From Pseudomonas sp. UMAB-08 (GTDB lineage: Bacteria > Pseudomonadota > Gammaproteobacteria > Pseudomonadales > Pseudomonadaceae), in NCBI RefSeq assembly GCF_900095225.1, contig NZ_LT607423.1, forward strand, positions 16,820-80,819: a stretch of DNA of 64,000 nucleotides, written 5' to 3'. The notes under the pieces were generated by a model. That model had not been told where the DNA came from. It ran no database searches and was given only the letters and a program-made list of their open reading frames with translations. How positions within the stretch are numbered: the first letter of the stretch is position 1; every line of letters starts with the position of its first letter. This document shows positions 8,593 to 14,988 of this stretch, piece by piece. The translations under genes and the position numbers were made by a program.

Positions 8593-11188
8593 GGGCGTTG
8601 GTTGAACGGGCACGAAGGCCCCACTTGACGCATTCGAACCAGATCAGGCTCAAAGTCGAGACGCCGAGCGCCGCTGCGAGCAACACAGGCGTTGGCGTCA
8701 CGAACGAAAACAGCCGGCTGATGGCGGGTACGAAAAGCACCCCACACAGCATGGCGATCGTGCCCACCGCGATCCAGCCGAATTGCCGATTGGAGGCACT
8801 GCTGCTGTGCCAGGTGCTGTGAACCCAAGAGCGATTGGCCTGTATCAGGGCGAGGTTCGATAGCACCAGCACGACAAATGTCAGCGCTCGCGCCATGTCA
8901 TCACGACCGGCATCCTCAGGCACCACCAAGTGCGCACTCGCGTAAGTCCCCAGCAACAACACCAGCAAACCACCCCCCTGCCACACGCCACGCACCATCA
9001 AGGCCCTGTCGAACAGACGCTGATCCGTGCGCCGTGGCGCAACCTTCATCGCATCCGCCTCCAGCGCCTCGGCTTCGAACACCACCGAACACGCGGGGTC
9101 GATAATGAGTTGCAGGAAGAGGATGTGTACCGGCATCAGCAGCATCGGCAAGCCGATCAATACAGGCAGGATTGACAGTCCGACGATGGGGACATGCGCC
9201 GCCACCACGAAGGCAATCGCTTTGCGCAGGTTGGCAAACACCCGACGACCATAACGAACCGCCGTCACGAGTGAGGCAAAGTCGTCGTTCAATAGCACCA
9301 GCGCGGCCGCCTCGCGCGCGACCTCGGTGCCTCGCGCGCCCATGGCGACGCCAATGTCGGCGGCCTTCAGCGCCGGAGCGTCGTTGACGCCGTCGCCCGT
9401 CATCGCGACCACATCGCCCCGAGCGCGGAATGCCCGTACGAGGCGCAGCTTCTGATCGGGCTGCACACGGCAGAAGATATGCGTATCGGCAAGGCGCGCC
9501 GTCAGGGCCTCATCGCTCAAGGTGGCGAGCTCAGTCCCGGTGATGACTGGCGCCTCAGCACTCAAACCCGCCTGCCGCGCTATCGAGATCGCAGTGGCCG
9601 GGTGGTCGCCCGTCATCATCACGACACGTATGCCTGCGGCTTTGCACTCCGCGATGGCCTGCGGCACGTCGGGCCGCACCGGGTCCTCCAGAGCAACCAG
9701 TCCGAGGAACTGAAAATCGAAGTCATGCTGCAGTTTCGGCAGCGCCTCTGTATCAAACGTGGCCTGCGCGACACCCAGCACGCGCAGGCCGTCGCTCGCC
9801 ATCGCCAGGACCTGTCTGGCGATCGCAGCACTGCGCGTGGCGTCCAGGTGACATAGATCGACGATGGCCTCCGGCGCGCCTTTGGCCGCAATGAGGCGAG
9901 CAGGCGAGCCCTTGTCCGGGCTTTGCCATACTCGGGACATTGCCAGCATTTCGGGTGATAACGGGTAGTCGTCGACGAGCGTCCAGTTGCCGTGCAGGTG
10001 TTCGGTGTTGGCCAGCAGGCGCTGGCCGGCTTCACCGATGGCCAACTCCATCGGATCAAACGCACGGCGATGACTCGCCAGCACCGCATACTCCAGCAGG
10101 CCATGCAACGCCTCCTGCAGCGGTGCAGCTCCCGCCTGCGAGGTGTCGTAAGTTGCCTCTTCGGACCACAGGCGCCGCACCGTCATTCGGTTTGCGGTCA
10201 GCGTGCCGGTCTTGTCGACGCACAACACCGTCGTCGCCCCCAGCAACTCGATGGCGGGAATGCTGCGGGCCAGTACTTTCTCGCGGGCCAGACGCCAGGC
10301 TCCCAGCCCCAGAAAAAGCGTCAGCACAACCGGCAGTTCCTCGGGCAGGATGGCCATCGCCAACGTAAGCCCGGCCAATAGACCCTGCAGCCAGCTGCCG
10401 AGGATGAGTGCGTGGGTAACGGCGAGGGAAGCGGCCAGTGCCAGGCCGACGAGCGCCACGCGTTTGACAACCCAACGCGTCTCCTGCTGGATCGGTGTGG
10501 TCTCGACCACGATCCCTGCGAGCGATTGGCCGATGCGCCCCAGCGCGCTGCGCTCGCCAGTAGCGATAACCCGCCCACGCGCAGTGCCGCGCGTGACCAG
10601 CGTGCCCGAAAAGGCCCGCGACAGATCCGCTGCATTCTGTGCGATGGCCCCATCGTCATCGATCACGTTCAAAGGCGACGCATGCTTGTCCACCGATGTC
10701 GACTCCCCTGTCAGCAGTGACTCGTCGACCGCAAAATTCGGTGCGTCGATGAGCTGCAGGTCGGCAGGCACCCGGTCACCTTCAGCGAGAAGCACGATGT
10801 CACCCAGCACCAGCTCTCGGGCCGCGATCCGGCGTAGCAGGCCGTCGCGCTGGACCTGGGCTTGCGGGCTGGACAGATCGCGCAGAGCGTCCAGCGAGCG
10901 CTCGCTACGACGCTGCTGGACAAAGCTCATGCCCATGACCACAAAGACGAAGCCCAGAAGCATCAACGCTTCCTGCGCATCCCCCAGCACCATGTAGAGC
11001 GCACCACACGCCAGCAACAGCAGAAACATCGGTTCAGTCACGACCTGGCGAACCAGACGCAGCACGCTTCGTGGTTGCGAAACCGGCATCTCGTTCGGGC
11101 CATCCCGGCCAAGACGAAGTTGAGCCTCACACTCGCTCAGACCCACCTCAGCAATGACGTGCGCCTCCAGAGGCGAGAAATCTTTCAT
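8570..11188 (-). CDS. Cation-translocating P-type ATPase (P2-type, HAD-IC)
   Basis: 872 residues with the complete P-type plan: N-terminal cation-ATPase domain (about 5-75), the actuator with LTGES (about residue 155), the phosphorylation motif DKTGTLTANRMTV (Asp about 325), nucleotide-binding domain, hinge MTGDGVNDAPALKAADIGVA (about 600), and a six-helix C-terminal transporter domain. In membrane helix 4 the usual PEGLP is PEELP (AILPEELPVVLTLFLGLG), an acidic substitution at the ion site seen in a subgroup of bacterial enzymes. It acts in the inner membrane, pumping a divalent cation or possibly protons; the ion cannot be assigned. An Anr-type box lies about 230 bp upstream, and a related P. 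aeruginosa ATPase is known to be induced at low oxygen. Confidence 0.92.
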   Translation of the reverse strand: MKDFSPLEAHVIAEVGLSECEAQLRLGRDGPNEMPVSQPRSVLRLVRQVVTEPMFLLLLACGALYMVLGDAQEALMLLGFVFVVMGMSFVQQRRSERSLDALRDLSSPQAQVQRDGLLRRIAARELVLGDIVLLAEGDRVPADLQLIDAPNFAVDESLLTGESTSVDKHASPLNVIDDDGAIAQNAADLSRAFSGTLVTRGTARGRVIATGERSALGRIGQSLAGIVVETTPIQQETRWVVKRVALVGLALAASLAVTHALILGSWLQGLLAGLTLAMAILPEELPVVLTLFLGLGAWRLAREKVLARSIPAIELLGATTVLCVDKTGTLTANRMTVRRLWSEEATYDTSQAGAAPLQEALHGLLEYAVLASHRRAFDPMELAIGEAGQRLLANTEHLHGNWTLVDDYPLSPEMLAMSRVWQSPDKGSPARLIAAKGAPEAIVDLCHLDATRSAAIARQVLAMASDGLRVLGVAQATFDTEALPKLQHDFDFQFLGLVALEDPVRPDVPQAIAECKAAGIRVVMMTGDHPATAISIARQAGLSAEAPVITGTELATLSDEALTARLADTHIFCRVQPDQKLRLVRAFRARGDVVAMTGDGVNDAPALKAADIGVAMGARGTEVAREAAALVLLNDDFASLVTAVRYGRRVFANLRKAIAFVVAAHVPIVGLSILPVLIGLPMLLMPVHILFLQLIIDPACSVVFEAEALEADAMKVAPRRTDQRLFDRALMVRGVWQGGGLLVLLLGTYASAHLVVPEDAGRDDMARALTFVVLVLSNLALIQANRSWVHSTWHSSSASNRQFGWIAVGTIAMLCGVLFVPAISRLFSFVTPTPVLLAAALGVSTLSLIWFECVKWGLRARSTNALKSRCLD

Positions 11189-11340
11189 CGTGTGTCCTGC
11201 ATGACAGGCTTTTCATGGTTGAGGTCGGTTCGGGGCCACGGATCGACACACACAACAAGAAGCATCCCCGAGGTCAGCCGTGCGGCGGTCTCGAAACGCC
11301 GGTGTCTGCAGGGGGTAGTTGTCGTGCTTGATCTGACCAT

Positions 11341-11365
11341 CCGCTTGACTCTACTCGTCAAGCGG
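11341..11365. repeat. Perfect 9-bp inverted repeat upstream of the P-type ATPase
   Basis: CCGCTTGAC and GTCAAGCGG are separated by 7 bp, about 155 bp upstream of the ATPase start codon. The half-site TTGAC/GTCAA resembles an FNR-type half-site but with the wrong spacing. It could be an operator or an RNA hairpin in the leader of the ATPase mRNA. The rest of the 320-bp gap holds the Anr-type box and no gene that I can see. Confidence 0.4.
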
Positions 11366-11415
11366 AGTTTGCGTCCGTGCGTCACGTGAACATATATCGG
11401 GTGGCAGTGAGTGGC

Positions 11416-11429
11416 TTGATTTGGGTCAA
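11416..11429. promoter_or_regulatory. Anr/FNR-type box between the ATPase and lipoprotein genes
   Basis: TTGAT-TTGG-GTCAA fits the Anr pattern TTGAT-N4-(A/G)TCAA. On the minus strand TATATG (11396-11391) lies at about the right distance to be the -10 of a class II promoter for the P-type ATPase. The box is also about 87 bp upstream of the lipoprotein gene on the plus strand. Confidence 0.55.
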
Positions 11430-11508
11430 AAAAAGCAATGGAGCATGGAGTGAGTGGACTCATTACTACGGAGTGCTAAAGTCGGCATTTTCAGGACGAG
11501 GAAACATA

Positions 11509-11859
11509 ATGCGGATGCTAATAGGTGCCCTGACCTTGGGGGTGTTGGCTGGATGTACAGCGCCGGCCATGAATGAGGCCAGATCCCAAGGCCCGTACAA
11601 GACGTTTTTATCTCAGAAGTCAGGCCAGCTCGTCGCCCAATGTATCCAGTTCGCCTGGCAGGATGAGTCAGTCTTTGGCGTAGAAGGTGATGCATTTATA
11701 CATTCCGGTAGCCAGAAAGATCTCACGGTCTACACAAGGGGCTCGGAGTACTTCGTTGATGTGCTCGGTGGGGCGTCCGGCACAACTGTCAATTATTACC
11801 AGACACTGAGTAATTCGATTGCAGAGCGCAGGCTTAGCGCGCTGGCGACCTGTCTCTAA
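11509..11859 (+). CDS. Small putative lipoprotein of unknown function
   Basis: Start chosen at the ATG at 11509 (MRMLIGALTLGVLAGC), which follows GAGGA by 7 bases; the longer open frame adds non-coding sequence. The 116-residue product begins with a short hydrophobic signal and a lipobox LAGC with Cys at residue 16, so a mature lipoprotein of about 100 residues in the envelope is expected. The mature part (SGQLVAQCIQFAWQDES, LTVYTRGSEYFVDV) reads as a small globular domain that I cannot assign to a named family. A second Cys near the C-terminus could pair with the one in AQCIQF. Confidence 0.8.
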   Translation: MRMLIGALTLGVLAGCTAPAMNEARSQGPYKTFLSQKSGQLVAQCIQFAWQDESVFGVEGDAFIHSGSQKDLTVYTRGSEYFVDVLGGASGTTVNYYQTLSNSIAERRLSALATCL

Positions 11860-11996
11860 ACATTCGCGTCAGGTTAAAGGGGATTTAGATCCATCAGATC
11901 CCCTGCAAAAAAAATGAAAAGAGCTCCGTCCACTTCACACTCCCCCACCAACCTACCTTTTCAAGCAACGGTCAATGCGACGTTCCTCTGAGCGCC

Positions 11997-12014
11997 CTGT
12001 CATATAACTGTCAT
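11997..12014 (+). promoter_or_regulatory. Pho box (PhoB-binding site) upstream of the OprD-type porin
   Basis: CTGTCAT-ATAA-CTGTCAT matches the PhoB site of two CTGTCAT repeats with a 4-bp spacer at every conserved position. A TAAT-containing hexamer begins about 10 bp after the second repeat, the usual place for the -10 of a PhoB-dependent promoter. The porin start codon is 137 bp downstream, and no other gene in this orientation is closer. The remainder of the 11860-12150 gap holds a short hairpin near 11878 without a U tract and nothing else I can recognise. Confidence 0.8.
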
Positions 12015-12150
12015 GTCCTTGTTTCCTAATGCGTTTCGAAATGTTGCAGCGCCAACGGTGTTAACCGCCCGCGCTGCCATGCCGTGGCTGACCGGCTGTG
12101 CCGGGCTGCCCCTGCATAAGTAGTTTGAAATACTCCTGTGAACGAGACCC

Positions 12151-13506
12151 ATGATGATCAAGAAGCTCAACAAACCCATTGTCGGCGCCTTGCTAGGCAG
12201 CGTGATGATGTCTGCTCAAGCAGACTTTATTGACGACAGCCATGCCGATCTGACGTTGCTCAATCGCTACCTTAATCAGCAAGGCCGCGATGTGGCGGGC
12301 AGCAGCGCCAAGGCCAAAAGCTACCGTGACTGGGGTCAGGGCTTTCAGCTCAACTTCAAGTCTGGTTATACCGAAGGCACGGTGGGCGTTGGTCTGGACG
12401 TGGAGGCGTTTTATGGCCTCAAACTCGACTCTGGCGGCGACTTGAACAACAAAAACCATCAAAGTCGTTACCCAGGCAGCATGTTCCCGCTGGACGATGG
12501 AAAGTCTGCCAGCGACTTCGCTGTTCTGAGCCCCACCTTGAAAATGCGCTTCCTGAAAGACGAGCTGCGTATCGGCACGCTTTATCAAAACAACCCGATG
12601 CTGGCCAACACCGATGGGCGTCTGTACCACCAGACCAATACCGGGGCGCAGTTGGTGTCCAAGGATTTGTCCGACTTCACCTTTACCGGTGGCGATATCA
12701 TCCGGACGAAAATCCGCAATGAGACCAACGACAGTGACATGACCACTGGCGGCGGTAACAAGCTCAGCGACCGCTTCCTCTATGGCGGTGCCGATTACAC
12801 GGGGATTGCCGACACAACCTTGAGCCTGTGGTACTCCAACCTGCAGGATTACTACCAGCAAGCCTTTATCGGCGCCAAACACACCACTCAGCTACCTGTC
12901 GGCAGCCTCGCCAGTGATTTTCGTGCTTACCGCAGCCTGGGCATCGGCGCCAACTCAGCCGGGGACAGTGACTATGCAACCGCCGGTTACTACGGTGATG
13001 GCCTGAAAAAGGGCCAGATCAACCAGTCGACCATCAGCTTGATGGAAAGCTATAGCCTGGCAGGCCATACCTTGGGCCTGGGTCTCCAGAAAAACACCGG
13101 CGAAAGCGACTTCCCCTACCTCGACTCAGGCCTGAACAGCGGTGACGCACGTCAGGGTCCAGGCGCAGGCGCTGATACCCCGGCGCTGACCAACCTGCAA
13201 TTGAATAAGTTCCAGCACGCTGGCGAGCGCACGTGGCTCGCGCAGTACAAATATGACTTTGGCCAGTTGGGTGTCAAAGGTCTGGGCTTCGCAGCCACTT
13301 ATGGCCACGGTGACCAAATCAAGGTGGCCAGCGGTGGTAGCAGTGAATGGGAGCGCGACCTTGCGCTGGCCTATCAAGTGCCAGAGGGGAAACTCAAGGG
13401 GCTGGGTGTCACCTGGAAGAATGCCCGGGCCAATCCAAGTATGACTGGACAGACGATGCAAGATGAGAATCGCTTCTACGTGAGCTATATCGTGCCGCTG
13501 TGGTAA
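12151..13506 (+). CDS. OprD-family outer membrane porin
   Basis: 451 residues with a cleavable signal peptide (cleavage near SAQA/DFIDDS, residue 25) and alternating amphipathic strands to a C-terminal aromatic residue (YVSYIVPLW), the signature of an outer membrane barrel. Family landmarks include the N-terminal DDSHADLTLLNRYL, RDWGQGFQLNFKSGYTEGTVGVGLD, and a strand-and-loop pattern typical of OprD/Occ channels of 18 strands. These porins take up small carboxylates or basic amino acids. The individual substrate cannot be read from sequence. The exact Pho box upstream predicts induction by phosphate starvation, which is unusual for this family and hints at a phosphate- or phosphonate-bearing solute. 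Confidence 0.92.
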   Translation: MMIKKLNKPIVGALLGSVMMSAQADFIDDSHADLTLLNRYLNQQGRDVAGSSAKAKSYRDWGQGFQLNFKSGYTEGTVGVGLDVEAFYGLKLDSGGDLNNKNHQSRYPGSMFPLDDGKSASDFAVLSPTLKMRFLKDELRIGTLYQNNPMLANTDGRLYHQTNTGAQLVSKDLSDFTFTGGDIIRTKIRNETNDSDMTTGGGNKLSDRFLYGGADYTGIADTTLSLWYSNLQDYYQQAFIGAKHTTQLPVGSLASDFRAYRSLGIGANSAGDSDYATAGYYGDGLKKGQINQSTISLMESYSLAGHTLGLGLQKNTGESDFPYLDSGLNSGDARQGPGAGADTPALTNLQLNKFQHAGERTWLAQYKYDFGQLGVKGLGFAATYGHGDQIKVASGGSSEWERDLALAYQVPEGKLKGLGVTWKNARANPSMTGQTMQDENRFYVSYIVPLW

Positions 13507-13548
13507 TGCACGACCGGACATGAACGCTGTCAGGGCGAAGTAATCTGG

Positions 13549-13573
13549 CTTACCCATGCTTCGCGTGGGTAAG
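13549..13573. repeat. Hairpin after the porin gene
   Basis: A 10-bp stem (CTTACCCATG with CGTGGGTAAG, one G-T pair) closes a 5-base CTTCG loop, 43 bases after the porin stop codon. There is no U tract, so it is more likely an mRNA 3'-end stabilising or processing structure than an intrinsic terminator. Confidence 0.45.
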
Positions 13574-13578
13574 TCGCC

Positions 13579-13737
13579 TTAAAATGAACCGGTTGACTGT
13601 TGGCGCAACCACGAAAAATCCCGCTCGAAAAGCAAGGAGTCCTTGAAGAGGCATTCGTCGAATTCAAATCCCCTGGGCTTTGCCTCATACTCCGCGCTGA
13701 GATATGACGATACCAGCACCTTGACCTCACGAATCAT
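13579..13737 (-). CDS. Possible small protein (52 residues), unknown
   Basis: A short open frame on the minus strand from ATG 13737 to TAA 13579 encodes 52 residues with a natural-looking composition (MIREVKVLVSSYLSAEYEAK, FEFDECLFKDSLLFERDFSW). It fills the gap between the porin and the divergent DUF1275 gene without overlapping either. There is no clear ribosome-binding site. I do not recognise it. It may be a real small gene or the remnant of a larger one; codon statistics or homologues would decide. Confidence 0.3.
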   Translation of the reverse strand: MIREVKVLVSSYLSAEYEAKPRGFEFDECLFKDSLLFERDFSWLRQQSTGSF

Positions 13738-13758
13738 CCCAGGGAGCCCGATACGCTG

Positions 13759-14463
13759 ATGCTGCCTTCCCCCTTTAAAAACCTTACCAATCCCGCACGG
13801 CTGCACACACAGAAATGGCGTGGGCGCGTTGGCCTTTGTCTGGTTGCCGGCCTCTCGGTATTGGCAGGCATGACGGACGCTATCGGCTTCATGGCAACCG
13901 GCGACTTCGTATCGTTCATGAGCGGCAACACCACCCGCCTGGCCGTGGCCATCAGCGAAGGCGACTTCGGGCTTATGCTGCGACTGCTTGTCGTCGTTGC
14001 CACGTTTATCGGCGGCAATACACTGGGCATTGTCGTAAGCCGAATGACAGGGCGACGCGCCCTTCCCTTGCTGCTGTGCATCGCTGCGTTGCTGAGCGCT
14101 GCGGCAGCCTTGCCATTGACCGCTCAACTGCCGGCACTGTTGGCCGCTATTATCGCCATGGGCATGCTCAACGCCGCCGTCGAAGAGGTCAATGGCTTCC
14201 CCATTGGCCTGACTTACGTGACAGGTGCACTCTCACGATTCGGCCGAGGATTAGGCCGGTGGATGCTGGGGGAACGAAGAAATGGATGGCGAGTTCAGTT
14301 GATACCCTGGACCGGCATGTTTGCAGGCGCAGTGATCGGCGCATTGCTGGAGCAGCAACTGGGTATGAAAGCTCTATTGTTCAGCGGCTTGCTTTCTGCC
14401 GTCCTGGGGTTTGCCGCACTGAAAATCCCACGTCGCTGGCAACTGGCTTATATGCCTAAATAA
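13759..14463 (+). CDS. YoaK/DUF1275-family membrane protein
   Basis: 234 residues with six predicted membrane segments, among them GLCLVAGLSVLAGMTDAIGF (about 22-41), LLVVVATFIGGNTLGIVV (about 76-93), LPALLAAIIAMGMLNAAVEE, and MFAGAVIGALLEQQLGM. The conserved family elements are present: ...GMTDAIGFMATGDFVSFMSGNTTRL near the N-terminus and the central TYVTGALSRFGRGLG. The family is an inner-membrane protein of unknown function. Start at ATG 13759 with AGGGAG 12 bases upstream, a long spacing. No functional partner is adjacent. Confidence 0.88.
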   Translation: MLPSPFKNLTNPARLHTQKWRGRVGLCLVAGLSVLAGMTDAIGFMATGDFVSFMSGNTTRLAVAISEGDFGLMLRLLVVVATFIGGNTLGIVVSRMTGRRALPLLLCIAALLSAAAALPLTAQLPALLAAIIAMGMLNAAVEEVNGFPIGLTYVTGALSRFGRGLGRWMLGERRNGWRVQLIPWTGMFAGAVIGALLEQQLGMKALLFSGLLSAVLGFAALKIPRRWQLAYMPK

Positions 14464-14474
14464 GGGCAATCAGC

Positions 14475-14519
14475 ATTCCCCCCGCTTTTCCAGACTGCGC
14501 AGCAGCTTGCGGGGGGAAT
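14475..14519. repeat. Perfect 11-bp inverted repeat after the DUF1275 gene
   Basis: ATTCCCCCCGC at 14475-14485 pairs exactly with GCGGGGGGAAT at 14509-14519 around a 23-base loop, starting 12 bases after the DUF1275 stop codon. The G/C-rich stem would be very stable, but no U tract follows. It may end or protect the upstream mRNA. Confidence 0.5.
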
Positions 14520-14588
14520 AGTCATGCAATGTCGACTCCATCACCCACGACCTACCTTGCCCCAAATGAGGGAACCGGGAAACTTATC

Positions 14589-14605
14589 CGCACCCTTCTG
14601 GTTCA
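14589..14605. promoter_or_regulatory. Possible NtrC-binding site upstream of nirB
   Basis: CGCACC-CTTCT-GGTTCA differs from the NtrC consensus TGCACC-N5-GGTGCA at two bases. It lies about 150 bp upstream of the -24/-12 element at 14736, a normal distance for an NtrC enhancer. Confidence 0.45.
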
Positions 14606-14735
14606 ATGTGCTCATTGGCAATTGACCCGATCACGTTGCCAGGTCTGTAGAGAGCACCTGAAAAAGACCCGCCGTATAGCGCTTCAACCCTCCCCTGCTT
14701 AGCGATCCCTGGATCGAAAGACCTCCCGCCGGCAC

Positions 14736-14750
14736 TGGCATGAAACCTGC
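14736..14750 (+). promoter_or_regulatory. Sigma-54 (-24/-12) promoter of nirBD
   Basis: TGGCAT-GAAAC-CTGC has GG at 14737-14738 and GC at 14749-14750 with exactly 10 bases between, the invariant spacing of RpoN promoters. Transcription would begin near 14761, giving a leader of about 228 bases before nirB. Nitrate and nitrite assimilation genes of pseudomonads are typically NtrC/RpoN-dependent. Confidence 0.6.
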
Positions 14751-14796
14751 TTTAGTCCTGACAAACCTGTAGAAATCTCCGACAGGACATCCTTGC

Positions 14797-14863
14797 GTGG
14801 TCACCGACGACCACCTGCCAGCACTGGCGCAGGACGGGTGAACCAGGCAGCGCGGCCTCGGTT
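14797..14863 (+). promoter_or_regulatory. Two-hairpin ANTAR (NasT-type) antitermination element in the nirB leader
   Basis: Hairpin 1 is GTGGTC-ACCGAC-GACCAC (14797-14814). Hairpin 2 is built on AGGC-AGCGCG-GCCT (14845-14858), extended by AACC/GGTT with one bulged base to 14841-14863. Both loops are hexanucleotides with A at position 1 and G at position 4, the defining feature of RNA targets of ANTAR-domain antiterminators such as NasR and NasT. A third imperfect hairpin (14814-14833) lies between. A strong intrinsic terminator follows at 14901. The inference is nitrate- or nitrite-responsive antitermination of nirBD. Confidence 0.7.
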
Positions 14864-14900
14864 AATCACCCCACCACACATCCATGAATACCAGGCAAAG

Positions 14901-14938
14901 ACGCCTGGAGCTGTCACACGGCTCCAGGCGTTTTTTTT
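14901..14938 (+). terminator. Intrinsic terminator (attenuator) inside the nirB leader
   Basis: A perfect 10-bp stem, CGCCTGGAGC (14902-14911) with GCTCCAGGCG (14921-14930), closes a 9-base loop and is followed by eight T residues. It stands 50 bases before the nirB start codon and downstream of the sigma-54 promoter, so it must be read through for nirBD expression. The two hexaloop hairpins upstream are the likely control device. Confidence 0.9.
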
Positions 14939-14988
14939 GCTTTTTTTTCTGGCCATGCCACGGCAGCGGCTTCGACTGAGGAAAGGTT

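Noticed and set aside
11878..11903. Terminator after the lipoprotein gene
   Set aside because: AGGGGAT/ATCCCCT can pair, but it is followed by A residues, not T, on the plus strand; not a standard terminator in that direction.
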